From assembly GCA_039881145.1 (NCBI GenBank), contig JAYKKI010000139.1:1550001-1614000 (forward strand): a DNA stretch of 64,000 nucleotides. Reading direction: 5' to 3'. The stretch comes from Druceiella hillmani. Its lineage: Eukaryota; Arthropoda; Insecta; Lepidoptera; Hepialidae. The stretch's first letter is position 1. Every line of letters starts with the position of its first letter. The notes beneath the pieces were generated by a model, which did not search any database, was not told the origin of the DNA, and saw nothing but the letters and a program-made list of their open reading frames with translations. Shown piece after piece: positions 38,017 to 49,975 of this stretch. A program made the translations under genes and the position numbers.

Positions 38017-38066
38017 ACTATGTAATCAAAATTAAATTTTTCTAATGACTATGTAATCAAAATTAA
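38017..38066. repeat. 19-bp direct duplication inside copy B
   Basis: ACTATGTAATCAAAATTAA occurs at 38,017-38,035 and 38,048-38,066. Copy A has a single related sequence (AACTATGTAATCAACATTAA, about 7646). Confidence 0.85.
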
Positions 38067-38980
38067 CCCAATACTAAGTACGTTAACAAATAATTCAGGT
38101 ATCAATATAGATAGAGAAAAGGCAGTGGATGGGAGAAGATGAAATAAGGTAGTGATAGGGAATAAAGATTGGAAAATCTCTTTGAGGCTATTTTTTAAAA
38201 CACGATGCGTTTCTTTTGAATTTTGAGATCAATTTTATTCCAAAGTATGACAGGATACAGGAAATGACTACTCATGGAAGGTGGTAGTATTTTCCCCTCA
38301 GCTTATTAATGTTTGCACATTTCTAACTGAATGAAACAGTTTTTCTCTAGAATAGTCAATTTTGGTAAGATAACCAAACATATCATCTGATATTGCACGT
38401 TATATTTTCTATTTAAGCAAGATATTTGTAAAAAGCGTGCTAATAATTATTTAGCTCTAAAATTTCTGTTAGTTATAAAATTTTTTCTACGTCCAAATTA
38501 AAGTCCAAAACGGAAAAATTAGCTTGTACATCTGCATGCTTATGATAATTTCTGGAGTTGCACACGTCCCACTAGGAATATCATTTTGATGTTAGAGAGA
38601 CTGTATATTGAGAAATATTATAGATTATACATCAACACACTACGATTCATACGAGCAAAACAGTAATATAGGTAAACAATCTTTTGTTGAATTTGTTTGT
38701 TTTTATTTGCGCTAATACATTTCAAAAATTCTTTCTTTGTTAAAAAGTTACTTTGAAAAAAAATTTGTGAACTGATCATTATAATTACTCCCCCCATTTA
38801 CCAGATATACCCCGACCACAAAAATCTCTATAGTTTGACGAACGGAGCGGAGACCTGGACCAGACTATTGGGGGGTGTGAGGCAGGGTGAGCAGGGTAAT
38901 AAAGATAATTCTGCGCGGATGAATCTGCATCTCGTTGATAGACAAAACGTTGGCCGTTTATTCTGTAACGTTGTATTATT

Positions 38981-40092
38981 GACATATATAGATACATATG
39001 ATCAGTTTATATAAGAATATACAAAACGATTTTCAAAGAACAAATATTCGTTTTTCGTTATAAGTAACAAAATTTGAACGTTGTCATTTTGAGTATGTCT
39101 TTAAAGGTCAAAAATTATACATATTAAAAAAAAATCCATGCAGAAAAATATATGTACCAATATTAAAAGACAAGATTTAATTATTGACAAGATTTGATTT
39201 AAGCAATTATCAGCAACTATTAAAATTTAAGGCTAACATTATTTCAGTATAAATATTTAAATTGATAATCATTAGTAATCTTAACCTGAGTATCAAAAAT
39301 TCGGATAGCAAGATTCTATATATTTTCAGTGCTACTATACGGCGTAGGGACGTGAACTTGAACACGGGTCACCTAAAAGAAACTAAATACCTTTACAGAT
39401 ACGGACATACTGACGTATTTTAAAAATATCCTGGGGTAACCATGTAAAAAACGAACAAGTACCAGAGCTTGAAGAAGAAACGTATCCTATAAACATTTTT
39501 AAGTCAGGAAAATTGACTTAACCTCTTTTCCATTTTTAATATTCGTTCTCGAGCGGCGGAATTTTGCCAATACATCCATGGCGTATTAATGCCTCTAAAC
39601 TTGAATCATTCTGCTCAGTACGTCTCTAGACTTCATGTTGGTCCTCTTCTAATTCTAATTATTTTCCCCTTATGCACATTGTAACCTCCTTCTTTTTCTA
39701 TACCTTGAATGTTTTTCATATTATCTGAATTAACATTCTAAATGAAACATTATATTGTCACTGTGAATATTTCATTTAGCGCTCAAAACATTTCTTTGTA
39801 CTTCATCACACAAATAAAAGAATTTAACATTTGGGGGATGGAATTATATATCATAAGTAAACAAACAATTGGTTCTTTTTTTAAATTTAGAAACGCTTTT
39901 GCGAGTGTAAATCTGATTCAAAAAATGTATGGGTTATAAGAGGTATGCATGTAAAATGGGCCACCCCATAAACGTATATTTATGATCAGCACATTTTGAT
40001 ATTTTTCCATTAGAACTTAGTAAACCAACTTGAACTATTTGGTGAGATACTGCTTGAGACAGTACTTTTAATTGTTCTCAATATTAAATCTG

Positions 40093-40093
<1 letters not shown>
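38981..40093. other. No recognised gene
   Basis: AT-rich. The open frame at 39,742-39,939 (+) has no recognisable family motif. Confidence 0.4.
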
Positions 40094-40141
<48 letters not shown>

Positions 40142-40150
40142 CATGTATAT
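40094..40150. repeat. (AT)n microsatellite
   Basis: About 45 bases of AT repeats followed by ACATACATGTATATTTATG. Confidence 0.96.
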
Positions 40151-41233
40151 TTATGTCATAAATTTTAAATACTGTTTTCTAAATATGTAAGTTGAAATTA
40201 AGTCTCATATTTTATATATAGTACATAAATATCGTATACTTTCAACAGTTTCAACATAGTTTTCTTACATTAGTTCCCGTAGAAATGGATAATTTGGTTT
40301 ACAATATATTTTTGTCGCTGTAAACGCGAATGTTACTAAAATTTTCAAAATTAAAAATTTCTTTACTAGGACAGAAATTAGAGTGGCTGAAGAAAGAATT
40401 TCTAACAGTAGACTGAGGAAGAATGTATATTTATTACACTAATTTTCCGTCATATCGGTTGAAGATAATCTTTCGGAGTTTGTTATAGTATCAGTTTCAT
40501 AAGTATCAGTTTCGTACCAGTTATTGATACCAGTTTTTAGGATACAGTAGCAGCTAGGAACTAATAATTATTTATAACTCATAATGTATATCTGTCCATG
40601 CTTCACAGGTTTTGTTTTATTTATAACTTTGTCGTTCCGCAATCTCCGGCGATGACCTGTTTCAGCATTGTGCTCTCATTTAATCCAAAGAGGAATAAGA
40701 AAATAAATTAAGGAAAAAAATGTTACCCGGACCTAAGTAATAGATGGGACTACGAAGCACAGGGTAAGGTAAAACGTCGAAGTCCGGATATAAATTTATA
40801 TAAATTCCTGACATATAAATTTTAAACAACAGTGATTAACAAATGACTCTTTTTGTTAATTTTTATGAAATAATAGAACATATGTCTACTAAGTAAATTT
40901 AAAAGAAACAATAATGATATACGTCATTTATATACGTATTTTGTACTTGAAGTTTCGTAATGTTTCAAGGCGTTCGTGTTTGGTTTTTTGAAGTTTTCTT
41001 CTGCCTCATGATATTTTGACATAGCAAGAAATTGACTGTTGTATATATTTTTGGGATTTTCTCACGCCCCTCAGATAGTTTCCGAATCAATTTCTTTCTT
41101 CGTAAATTTTATTTCCTCTTCAATAATGTCAAGATCCCCTATTAATTTTTTTTTATTGTTATAAGTTTTCCGGCGGGGCTGGCTCTAATTCTTTCTTGGG
41201 TTTTTCATTTCAATAGGTTTATGCCAAGATAGT
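40151..41233. other. No intact gene; possible downstream part of an unknown minus-strand relic at the right end
   Basis: Mostly AT-rich. From about 40,970 to 41,230 the minus strand has coding-like but interrupted pieces (for example GDLDIIEEEIKFTKKEIDSE near 41,080-41,140 and AMSKYHEAEENFKKPN near 40,990-41,035). They follow the open frame at 41,234-41,497 and may belong to the same decayed ORF. Confidence 0.3.
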
Positions 41234-41497
41234 TCATCGTCGTGCGATTCCAAAAATTTCTGTCGACTTCGATATATAGTAATGTAAACAGGAAAGGTTT
41301 AGCCGGCAGGCAGTTTGCCTGGCTAAAGTTGGAATATTTTTTTCTGCTTTGATTACCTGATCACATTTATCAACAGTGTCAGTTTTCTGAATAACGAAAA
41401 TTGGGCGAAACTTTTTCCAAAAAAAGTTTTTTAATGTTTTGTATGGAACTTTAACGAACGGCTTCCCTTCGATCCTGACAGCATCGAATTGTTTCAA
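41234..41497 (-). pseudogene. Unidentified coding-like frame, probably a decayed ORF
   Basis: An 87-codon ATG-started frame on the minus strand, extendable upstream for about nine codons (LDCWDFKKTL) to a TGA. The composition is more protein-like than most frames in the window: balanced charge, few Asn/Ile runs, and blocks such as RIEGKPFVKVPYKTLKNFFW and QKTDTVDKCDQVIKAEK. No signal peptide or membrane segment is evident. Interrupted coding-like pieces continue downstream on the same strand to about 40,970. I do not recognise the family. A transposon-encoded protein or an exon of a host gene are both possible. Confidence 0.3.
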
Positions 41498-43986
41498 AGT
41501 TTTCTTAAAATCCCAACAGTCAAGTCATGTTTGTGGGTCATGACGTTATTTAAACGATAAAATGACGTCGAATGAAATAAGGTTTAAATCAGTTTGGTCC
41601 ATAAATTGGAATAAACTGGTGGTATCTGATGCAAAAAAGATATTTGATGCGTTAGTTGCAGCCTATGAAGACATCTGACTAGTATTCTAGTACTTTCTCA
41701 AGAATCAGAATCACTTCCAATGGAAGATTTTGGGACTTGCAGTAGGGACTTGCCCTTTTCGGGATGTAATGGTTACTGAAACAGTCTTCAAACAAAAAAG
41801 TGGTTAAATACATTTTCGAGGTCGATTTCCGAATTGTTAGTATTAGTCTTTATTTAGTTTTATTTTTAAATTCTTGGATTGCTTATAAGGATATAATAAA
41901 AGAAGTTTTGAATTAAAATGAACATAATTGCTTGCAACGGGCATAACAATTAAAAGATCTTTCGCAGCCTTAAATCTAGGGAAATTCTTTCCTCGAGAGG
42001 AAATTTGTTCCTTTTCTGTGTAATCTAAAACTCAGTTTAATAGGAATATTGGATATTGCTATTATAATTTTCCGTACAAATGCAGTGTTTTTGCTGATTC
42101 TACCCTTTCTGTAATGTGGTGCCAAATTTTTCTAAACGCCGGAACCAAATGTTGCTGGGAAAAATTTTTGTAATTTTTATTTTTTCGTCGTTTCTAACTT
42201 TTACTTCAGTTGTCAAAAAGTTTTAATTTTATTTTAAATGATATTGTCGACCACTAGACATTTTTTTACATTGATCTAACTTTTGCTCTACGCTTTCAGA
42301 AAAATTTCCATATTAGCAATAAATTAGTGTATTTTACGAATCAAGGTAAAATTTCACGATTGAGTATTCAATCATTTAGCGTCAGAGTTAAGCATTCAGC
42401 ATCAAGAATTTTATTCTAACGCTAAATGCTTTTTTCATATGTAGTTATTGCTAAAATTATTTAAAAATATAGTATTAATTAGAATGAAAATTGTTTTGTT
42501 ATTGCCAAGTAAAAAACCGTTTTGCTCTTTTCCCTCCCTCTCTATTCATAAGTAATATTTTTATATATAACATGAACTCAACACTACATGGATTTTTGCC
42601 TACCTCCTTCAGCTATTGTGTCCATGATATTGTAAATTCTAATTTGTCATTGAAAATTTTTCTCAACTACGCAAAGAGACTACGTTTATTGCTTACTTAT
42701 TACTACCTTTATTGCGTATGTATTTGCGTAACTAGTAATAAAAAGTGGAATTGCCAACTTAAATATTTATCTGAGAGATATTTCTAAATACTATTTAATT
42801 GGCTGAATAATATTGAGAAACATTGGCAATATCGAGCGTACAACGAAATACATACTTTTGACAATATAGTTTAATTATAGGAAACGGGGAACAGTTTCCT
42901 TCTCGGGAATGACCAAGTTCTTTCCTTAGTTTCGCATCTTTACCAAAGAAAATGTTTTCAAAGGACTGAAGGAAACTAATAAAATTGTTTCTAGTTTTGT
43001 TAGTTCTATTCAAAGTAGTATTTATTTGAGAAAATAAGATGGTTAGTTGCGTAACTTTCTCAATTAAAGTAGTTTGTTTTAGGTTATACTCTTTCTGGAA
43101 TGAGTTTAACTTTTATACAATTCAGAAATAGTTCTAGGTTTTCGTTTCTCTAACAAATGTTTATTAGAGCAAAACCACTACTTATATTCAAAATAATTAC
43201 AACTGAATAACAATGGAATTTAATTATATTTATAAATTATTCGTAACATTTATTGTTGTGTGATAATTTTCTCTGTTTCTAGTCACGAATTTGCTAGGCA
43301 ATTTTTCCCTAATCAATTCATTCATTAAATTAAATCACAAGCTGCATTTGTGTAAAATATTGGGTGTTACAAATGTTCCTTAAATTGGATACAACCTTTT
43401 CTCAATTTATTATGAGGTGTAAAGGTTTTCAACCGATATTCAAATTAAATCGATGGGATTATTACGAACTAAAAATCACCACTTTGGTCTCAACCGGCCT
43501 AAAGTAAATTATATTTGACTATTTAAATATAATTTGTGGAGTACTTATTGTAGGATAAGTGTCCCTCTGAATTCGTTATCATTAATTCATGTAGTTTAGT
43601 TCTCCTGAGTTGTATTTGCATATACGTCACATAGAGGACGGCTTGCATCTCAGGACTTTCGTGACTATGCAACCCCACATTGTGGTCCGTTGCATACACT
43701 TTATTACTTGTGAAGTCGACTCAATGTTTAAGTTACGAAGCAGGTCACTGTTTTGAACATACCACGAAGGGTTAACAATTCTTCATAACCTTTGTTTTGA
43801 AAAGTTTATATTAGTTTTTCAATAAAAATAGCCTCAAAACATGTCCTAATTAATTTTTATACCGTATTTTTGTCTATCCATAGTTTAATACTTTAAAAAT
43901 GAAATATTTTAATTACAGCAATATGAGGACAAAACGAAGATAAGAAATTATCCAATAATCTTTATATGTATGTTTGTACATGCAAT
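41498..43986. other. No recognised gene
   Basis: AT-rich. The short frames at 42,491-42,787 (+) and 42,795-43,013 (-) have no family signature. A GC-richer unclassified patch lies at 43,560-43,770. Confidence 0.35.
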
Positions 43987-43988
43987 AC

Positions 43989-44059
<71 letters not shown>

Positions 44060-44071
44060 AGTGTGTGTGTG
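43987..44071. repeat. (AT)n(GT)n compound microsatellite
   Basis: About 27 bases of AT followed by about 57 bases of GT with a single GAGA interruption. The His-Thr-rich minus-strand frame here is its translation. Confidence 0.97.
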
Positions 44072-45789
44072 TTTTATGTGTGTTTGTAAGTATACTGTAC
44101 GTGTATTTATGTGCATTGCACATATCATACATTTGTTACGAAATCAGGAATGAAGCAGAAACAATTTAATGTTACGAATACTTCCAATCACACGAAAATA
44201 ATCATCTTCATTCTTTTCACTAACTCATTTTAGATATCGTTCTTTAGGTATCTGACCGCAATTGGTTTTCCCATTAATCATATAAATCCCACCACCCCCT
44301 TCGCACAAAGTTATTATTACAAAATTATAAATCTTAAGAAATCTAGGTGTGATAAATTATAGTAAATCATAAATTACTAAAAAATTGTCCCGTGATAAAC
44401 CACCTCTCCTAAGTAAACCAAGTATATTTTATCTTGTTCATACTGTTGTTATTTAGTAGTTTCGGTATCTTCCCTCACTCTTTCCTATATCCCCAAGCTT
44501 TTTTTATATTTTGAACTATGTTTGAATTTTTATTTTAGTTTCTTGAGACAAGTGAACTAAGTATAATATACACATCATGCTGTCTAATGATTCATGGCAT
44601 TTGTCAATTTTGGTTATTAAGAAAAGAAATACTTAGTTACATCCTTCATGGAATGTGTCGTTTTTCAAATACATATGTAAACCGTTTGATAACTTGTATT
44701 ATGTACCATGTTTATATCAAATTTCATAAAAAAAATCTCAATCAAACATCCAAGCACAATTCGTAGTATTGTTACATAAGCGCAATTAAAATTCTCTAAT
44801 AGCTTATTAATGAAATAAAGGACCTACATATAAAAAACAAAGTACACTGGCATTAATTTAATTTTTGAAATTATGGAACATATTTCGTTTAACATGCTAA
44901 ATTCATGGATTTGGACGACATTTTGGTACTAACTGCGTCGCATAAATAGCGCGCCGATGGACCACGATAAATGTTAAAATCAGATATATCAAGATATATT
45001 TCAAATAATACCTAGTTCATAACTGCATAGCTGGTCACATTCAAATCTGTATTTCATTAAAAAAAATTCCGAATACCACGCAGGCAAAGTCACGGGCAAA
45101 AACTATATAAATATTTACATTTATTCAATATATTCTACAGTTCAAGTAATGAGATAATTTTACGAAACTGTTCACGTCATTGGAAATGGCAAACGCTGCA
45201 GCTAAGATTGAGATGGAAATCAAGCTTATTAAATAAATACAAGAGGAATTCTACACCTTCATTATTTATTGTTTCATTGGCTTGATTGAAATCTGTTTTT
45301 TTTTTCAAGATTATTTAGCAATATTCTTAAAATACAGGGACGAAAATGCAAGCTAAACCTAGGATATAAATGAAATTCCTCGGTACCGTTGTTCCCTCAT
45401 ACAATATACAAATATACCAAATTAGAAAGCTATTACTATTTTTTCAGTGGTTCAGATAATTAAGAAACGGAAAATCTAAATAACAAACCTGCTTTTGGAT
45501 TTCTAATTACTGAATTTTAGTAACGAAATAATTCAAACTTTCATATGTTCATAAACAATTCAAACTTTCAGAAACTTCAAACTTTAATTCAAACTTTAGT
45601 TTAATTTTCATTGAAATTATTTAAAAACTAATTTTGTTCCGTCACAACCATGACTCATTTTACATTTTGGTTTTTGATTAAAAAAAAGCTGCTCTAAAAG
45701 CAAAAAACTTATCGAGAAATTATAAAATTTACTATTACATAATAAAGATTATGGGATTTATAGATATGTTTAGAATGTAACTACATAAT
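44072..45789. other. No recognised gene; small AATTCAAACTTT minisatellite at ~45,533-45,600
   Basis: AT-rich. At about 45,533-45,600 the unit (AA)TTCAAACTTT recurs four or five times with variable spacers. At 45,735-45,797 the string ACATAATAAAGATTAT occurs twice, 46 bp apart. Confidence 0.45.
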
Positions 45790-46000
45790 AAAGATTATCT
45801 AAATAATAACTAAATTAATACATTTTTATATAGGAAAAAGGGAAAGGTATGGGGCAGGAGAAGATGAAATGAGGATAGGGGATTCAGAGCCGAATATCTA
45901 TTTCAGATGACCTTTGAAAACATAAATCGATGATGTGTTGAATCCTAACGGATTAAGTTTACTCCAGAATTTGGCAAAATGTAATCCAACATGCTTTATA
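45790..46000 (+). repeat. Partial third copy of the 2-kb dispersed repeat
   Basis: The block GGAGAAGATGAAATGAGGAT, a GGGATTCAGAGCCGAATATC analogue, CAGATGACCTTTGAAAACAT, ATCGATGATG and ACTCCAGAATTTGGCA aligns with 7730-7870 in copy A (CAGACGACTTTCGAATATGT, TTCGACGATGCATTACG, ATTCCAGGGTTTGACAGC) and with about 38,125-38,255 in copy B (GGAGAAGATGAAATAAGGTA). Only the middle of the repeat is present, in the same orientation. Confidence 0.55.
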
Positions 46001-46716
46001 AATTTAAAACAACAAAGATATCAAAAATGTAAATAAGAATGAGATATGATTTTTGTTTCCAAAACGTAACACGAAAAGGTGGCATATCCCGTAAATTAAT
46101 ATAAAGTGAAATTATTTTGTTATAAGGGAACAAACATTTTTTTCTGTGCCTCGTTCACGTGAGGAAAAACCCACTTTGATATAAGCTTATCAAATCAAAT
46201 ATATAACATGAATGAGAGAAATATAAAAAAATTTTACGCGCTTTAACAAAAAATATCACCTAGTTTATTATGAAATATCCTCTTTAGAATAGCTTTTTTT
46301 TTCATTACACAAAACTCTATCTGAGGACAACGCTCGTGTTTTGTAACTAAAAAAACCTTATATTCAGGTACTTACGTATCTAATAAAAGGCGTTTACTTA
46401 ATGCGATTTTGTATTGTAGAGAAAAGTAAAATAAATTCTGTGTAGTTATTATTTTGAACATAATGTGAAAGAATTGAAAATTGTTATGATGCATTGTGGT
46501 GCGCTGCGTGTAATACACCTTTACCACGGGGTGAAAAATACCGCGCGATAATTAAATTATGTTAAATGGAACAAACTCCAAACTTATCGAACTAATAACT
46601 AAATTAGTAACAGTCCTTTTTTTATCCACGGGTATAATTATTCTTTAGCAGTTTCATTGAACAATCTGCTTCTGTAAATCGAAGCGTAATTATATCTATT
46701 CTATTTATTTATTCAA

Positions 46717-46718
<2 letters not shown>
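46001..46718. other. No recognised gene
   Basis: AT-rich spacer; no supported feature. Confidence 0.4.
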
Positions 46719-46775
<57 letters not shown>

Positions 46776-46779
46776 TATC
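46719..46779. repeat. (AT)n microsatellite
   Basis: About 60 bases of AT repeats with one ACAT near the right end. It directly abuts a transposon-end-like sequence. Confidence 0.97.
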
Positions 46780-46872
46780 AGCTACATTGAAATCTGTTCA
46801 GTCTGTTAAATTTCTTTGAGAAAGACAAACAAACAAATAAAAAGACCACGTTTCATTTCTATTACTTCAGCA
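46780..46872 (+). repeat. Terminal fragment of a common insect interspersed repeat
   Basis: Right after the AT array comes ACATTGAAATCTGTTCAGTC, then TTGAGAAAGACAAACAAACA, then TTTCATTTCTATTACT. This follows the common insect transposon-end layout 'TTTCAT-x-x-x-ATCGGTTCAGT', an ACAAACAAACAAAC run, and 'TTTCATTTATAATATTAGTA'. A second, inverted copy lies at 59,590-59,735. Confidence 0.55.
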
Positions 46873-47939
46873 GGGACTCGCCTTGACAATTTATTTGTTA
46901 AAAGGAAATAAAAATTATCGTATTAATTGTCATAGTCTTGTATGTTAACACAAGCTAGAATAAGGCAATAATACCAAAATTAAGGTAACAGGCAGAAGAT
47001 TTTTCTAGAAAGCTATGAAAATGTTAGAGTCGTCTAGAAGAAAACATGAAAACATTTTTTATGGGTGAGAAAATTCTCAAAAATGGGAGCAATCGCCAAT
47101 TAGGAATATTTTAAATAATTATGCTTGACAAAGTAATTTCGCATAATAATTGAGATATGTTTACAAAACATATCTCAACTATTATGCAGTAATATATTAA
47201 AAAAAAGAATTATACCTCACCATATGTGTAATTTGAGATGTAAACATTTTTTGATAAATTTTTAAAAATTTATTTAATATTATATTAATAGTTTTTTTAC
47301 CGCATTTGTAAACTATTAAACTCTTTAGTGCCATTTATTTTTCTCTCAGACATTTAATCAATTTTTATTGGAATATTTTTTTATGTGTAAAACAGTTAAA
47401 TCACTCTTATATTTACAATATTAATAGACATAGTGATTCGCAAGACGTTGCGACTATTTCTTCGAAGAGGCAAGTTACAAGAGTATTATTTAAGATTACA
47501 TAAAATATATGATGGCTTTAAATAACAAGGTCATCTAGATTATATTTAACTCTATAAATCATAATGCAATGAAATATACTTGTCTGATGTAATATTTGTG
47601 TTAGAGTTAGATCGAAATAAAAAAGTATAATTTATCACAAATTAAGACGCATAAAATATTATCATGTTTCTGCCTTCCGAAGACTGCAATTGATTAAATG
47701 TTTTAGAATGATTTTCAAATGCGGTAGGAATATAACGAAGGATTAGACAGTCAGTTTATTGGACAATTAGATAATTTCATTTTTCGAATTACTAGATAAT
47801 TTCAAAACAAACAATCCACACTCTCATATAATATATGCCGGTGCAATATATATAATACTTTTAAGAATATTAAAGTGATAAATATTATATACAAATTACA
47901 TTTATTTAAGAAAGCAAATTACATTTATTCACCTTCTCA
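46873..47939. other. No recognised gene; contains the 47,141 hairpin
   Basis: AT-rich interval. The only structured piece is the hairpin listed separately. Confidence 0.4.
47141..47187. repeat. Short-loop hairpin, 22-bp arms
   Basis: Arms 47,141-47,162 (GCATAATAATTGAGATATGT...) and 47,166-47,187 (AAACATATCTCAACTATTAT...) pair with one mismatch, which would be a G-U pair in one RNA sense, around a 3-base loop. Confidence 0.93.
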
Positions 47940-48190
47940 CGATTGGCTTCATAAAAAAACTTCAACTCATTCAGTGAGCAATGAAAAAGGCTGTGCTCAA
48001 AGTCGTAGAAAAAGAGAATATCTGGGATTGCTGACATAGCTCATCGAATTGGCTGAAATGCCATTGATCAAACTACATAATGCCCAGAACCGACGAAATG
48101 TTCTCGTACGGTAACAACGTACCAGTTTCCCGCTAGGCGGACAGATGATCTGATAAAATTGGCGGGAAGCATATAGTTGCAAGGGATATG
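47940..48190 (+). pseudogene. RTE-like LINE, 3' terminal relic
   Basis: In one plus frame the sequence reads GIADIAHRIG, stop, then about 25 codons with one further stop, then ARRTDDLIKLAGSI (48,132-48,173). This keeps the spacing between the 'V-x-DIA-x-R-I-x-x-LKW' and 'GRP-x-x-RW-(S/T)-DDL-x-K-x-AGS' blocks at the C-terminus of RTE-like reverse transcriptases. The two blocks share one frame. Upstream, frame-hopping pieces (SEQ*KRLCSKS*KKR) fit the 'Q-R-A-M-E-R-x-M-L-G' and 'R-x-x-T-x-V' region. The open minus-strand frame over the same DNA is a shadow. It is inactive and only the end of the ORF survives. Confidence 0.75.
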
Positions 48191-49429
48191 AAATTAATTT
48201 TTCTGAGAAGGGATTGGGAAGTCAAAAAGTTATTTCTTTACGTAGCTCTACGTAAGTAAGACGGAAAAAAACACACTGTCACTGCTTAGAGTTTGAGTTA
48301 TTTTTTATGACATCGCTTTGTTATTTACTACTATGTTTATCAACGGTCTTTATATCGTTATGGAAACATGCTATTTGTTTGGGCTTTGCAAGTATATACA
48401 CATGTATATTTTTTCACCAATTAGGTATTAAGTAAAAAACAAACTTTCATATGTTAATCAATAATATACCATAAGCTTCTTTACTTTATTCTTAAAATAG
48501 AGGAGAAGGTCAAGAATTAGTCAGTTTTCTATTCATCTATAGTTTTGTCACTTTTATGAAATCAATTCCGACGTATATTTCAAAAGACGTTTTTTATATT
48601 CTAGAAATAACAAGGCAATTGATGCAGAATTTCAAAGAATTGTGGTGATTGTCAAATGTTATATGATTAAAATTTAGCGGTGCCTAAAAGTTAGAAAATA
48701 TTCAATAAAGAAATATAAATTTTTCTTGGCATTTTTATACTACAATGTAATAATTCCTGTGATTTAAAAGAAAACTATAATATTACGTGATGTTCAAAGA
48801 AATACATATATTTTTTTCTCAGATTTTAAAATACATTCTAATTCTAATAACAATTTTCTAATTGTTGTGTTAGGAATGTAATGAAATAATATGTATTTCC
48901 ATTTTTTTTTTAATATTTCTTTCAGAAATACCATTAAAATGTAAAAAAATATTAACAGGAATAGTTTCCTTTCAAATCAGCTTGCAAAAAAAATTATTTA
49001 AAAAAAAAACAAACATAAAGTAGCTTTCTCTTAATATTAAAGGAGCATACTCCTTGATTGATATAAATAACTGACAAATTTTATTAACCTCGCAATAAAT
49101 GAGCAAATTAGTAACCTCATAATCTAGCTAATACGCTTAAAGTAATAAAATACCTTTGCCGAATGACTCTATGCATTACATTAATAAGGTTCTCTACATT
49201 TAATGAATGAGAGTTCAAATCTGGCCCCATTCCAATAAAATTTCAGATGAGACTATAATAGTCACATGCATCACATCAAACTCATCCTGCAAAGGCGCAT
49301 GCCAAGAATTATAAACTATACCATTATAAACTATATTCTGATTTTACTCTTTTTTAGTGTAAATTGACGAATTATTTATTTTTAATATGTTAAAAAATAT
49401 AAATATTTTGTGGGATTAGGTCAGTGGCT
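48191..49429. other. No recognised gene
   Basis: AT-rich. A short ATTATAAACTATA duplication occurs at about 49,309-49,335. Confidence 0.4.
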
Positions 49430-49720
49430 GACTTTCCACCAGCTTACCGCACTAGTTAAGACGCGCGCGCCGTTGACTAAACATCTTCTGTCTCCGTTAC
49501 ACTTCTTCCGTCGTATGTTCTATTTGTTTCTCCGTTGTTCATTTAGATTCATTCATCGTAACACGGAGAAAGACGGTAATAGTCGTCTCGATTTTTTTGA
49601 GGGCGATTATTGTTATTTGTGTGCGGTAAGATATCAAATAATATATGTTCTATGGTTTCCGACTACTCTCGGACTGGTCGAGGCCGTACGTGGTGTAAGT
49701 GTAGTGTTATTTATTTGCAG
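49430..49720 (+). promoter_or_regulatory. CpG-rich block; candidate promoter or first non-coding exon
   Basis: This ~290-bp block is markedly richer in GC and CpG than its surroundings (ACGCGCGCGCCGTTG, TTCCGTCGTATG, AACACGGAGAAAGACGG, CTCTCGGACTGGTCGAGG, CCGTACG). It has two donor-like sites on the plus strand, GTGCGGTAAGATA (49,621) and TGGTGTAAGTGTA (49,692). The frame open across it begins at a GTG codon and has no family motif, so a 5' UTR exon is more plausible than coding sequence. No TATA box or Inr can be assigned with confidence. A transposon fragment is an alternative. Confidence 0.3.
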
Positions 49721-49975
49721 AGATTATTTAAAGTATTTAACGTAGGTACATAAAAATTGAACAGTGTTGATTTATAAATACATTTTAAATTTTGTAGCAA
49801 AGAGTAGGGTTTCAGACCTAAATAAATGAAATATTGGTACCGTACATAGAACGTTAAGGATTTACCAGTTGTTGAAGATAAATTCCACTATATATTTCAT
49901 AGAAATAACAATAATTATAAATTTAAATATGAACTGCAGCTCTCCAATCGTAATTTTGCAAAACCTAATATATTC

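Larger units (their letters stand above)
37080..38980 (+). repeat. 2-kb dispersed repeat, copy B
   Basis: Direct-orientation partner of 6470-8705. Matching blocks start near AATTTTGATTTGGCAATATT (37,113; compare 6510) and run, with indels, to the GC-richer GTGAGGCAGGGTGAGCAGGG block (38,878; compare 8596) and a little beyond. This copy is shorter (about 1.9 kb) and has gained an inverted duplication at 37,511-37,584. No gene is identified. The minus-strand open frame at 38,785-38,997 lies in the conserved right end but is not in the same frame as the open frame in copy A. Confidence 0.75.

Noticed and set aside
47997..48182. 61-codon minus-strand frame
   Set aside because: The opposite strand carries consistent RTE-like LINE blocks in one frame, so this frame is a shadow.
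49410..49745. 111-codon plus-strand protein-coding gene
   Set aside because: The frame starts at GTG, not ATG, and shows no domain. The GC-rich composition is better explained by a promoter, untranslated exon or repeat.
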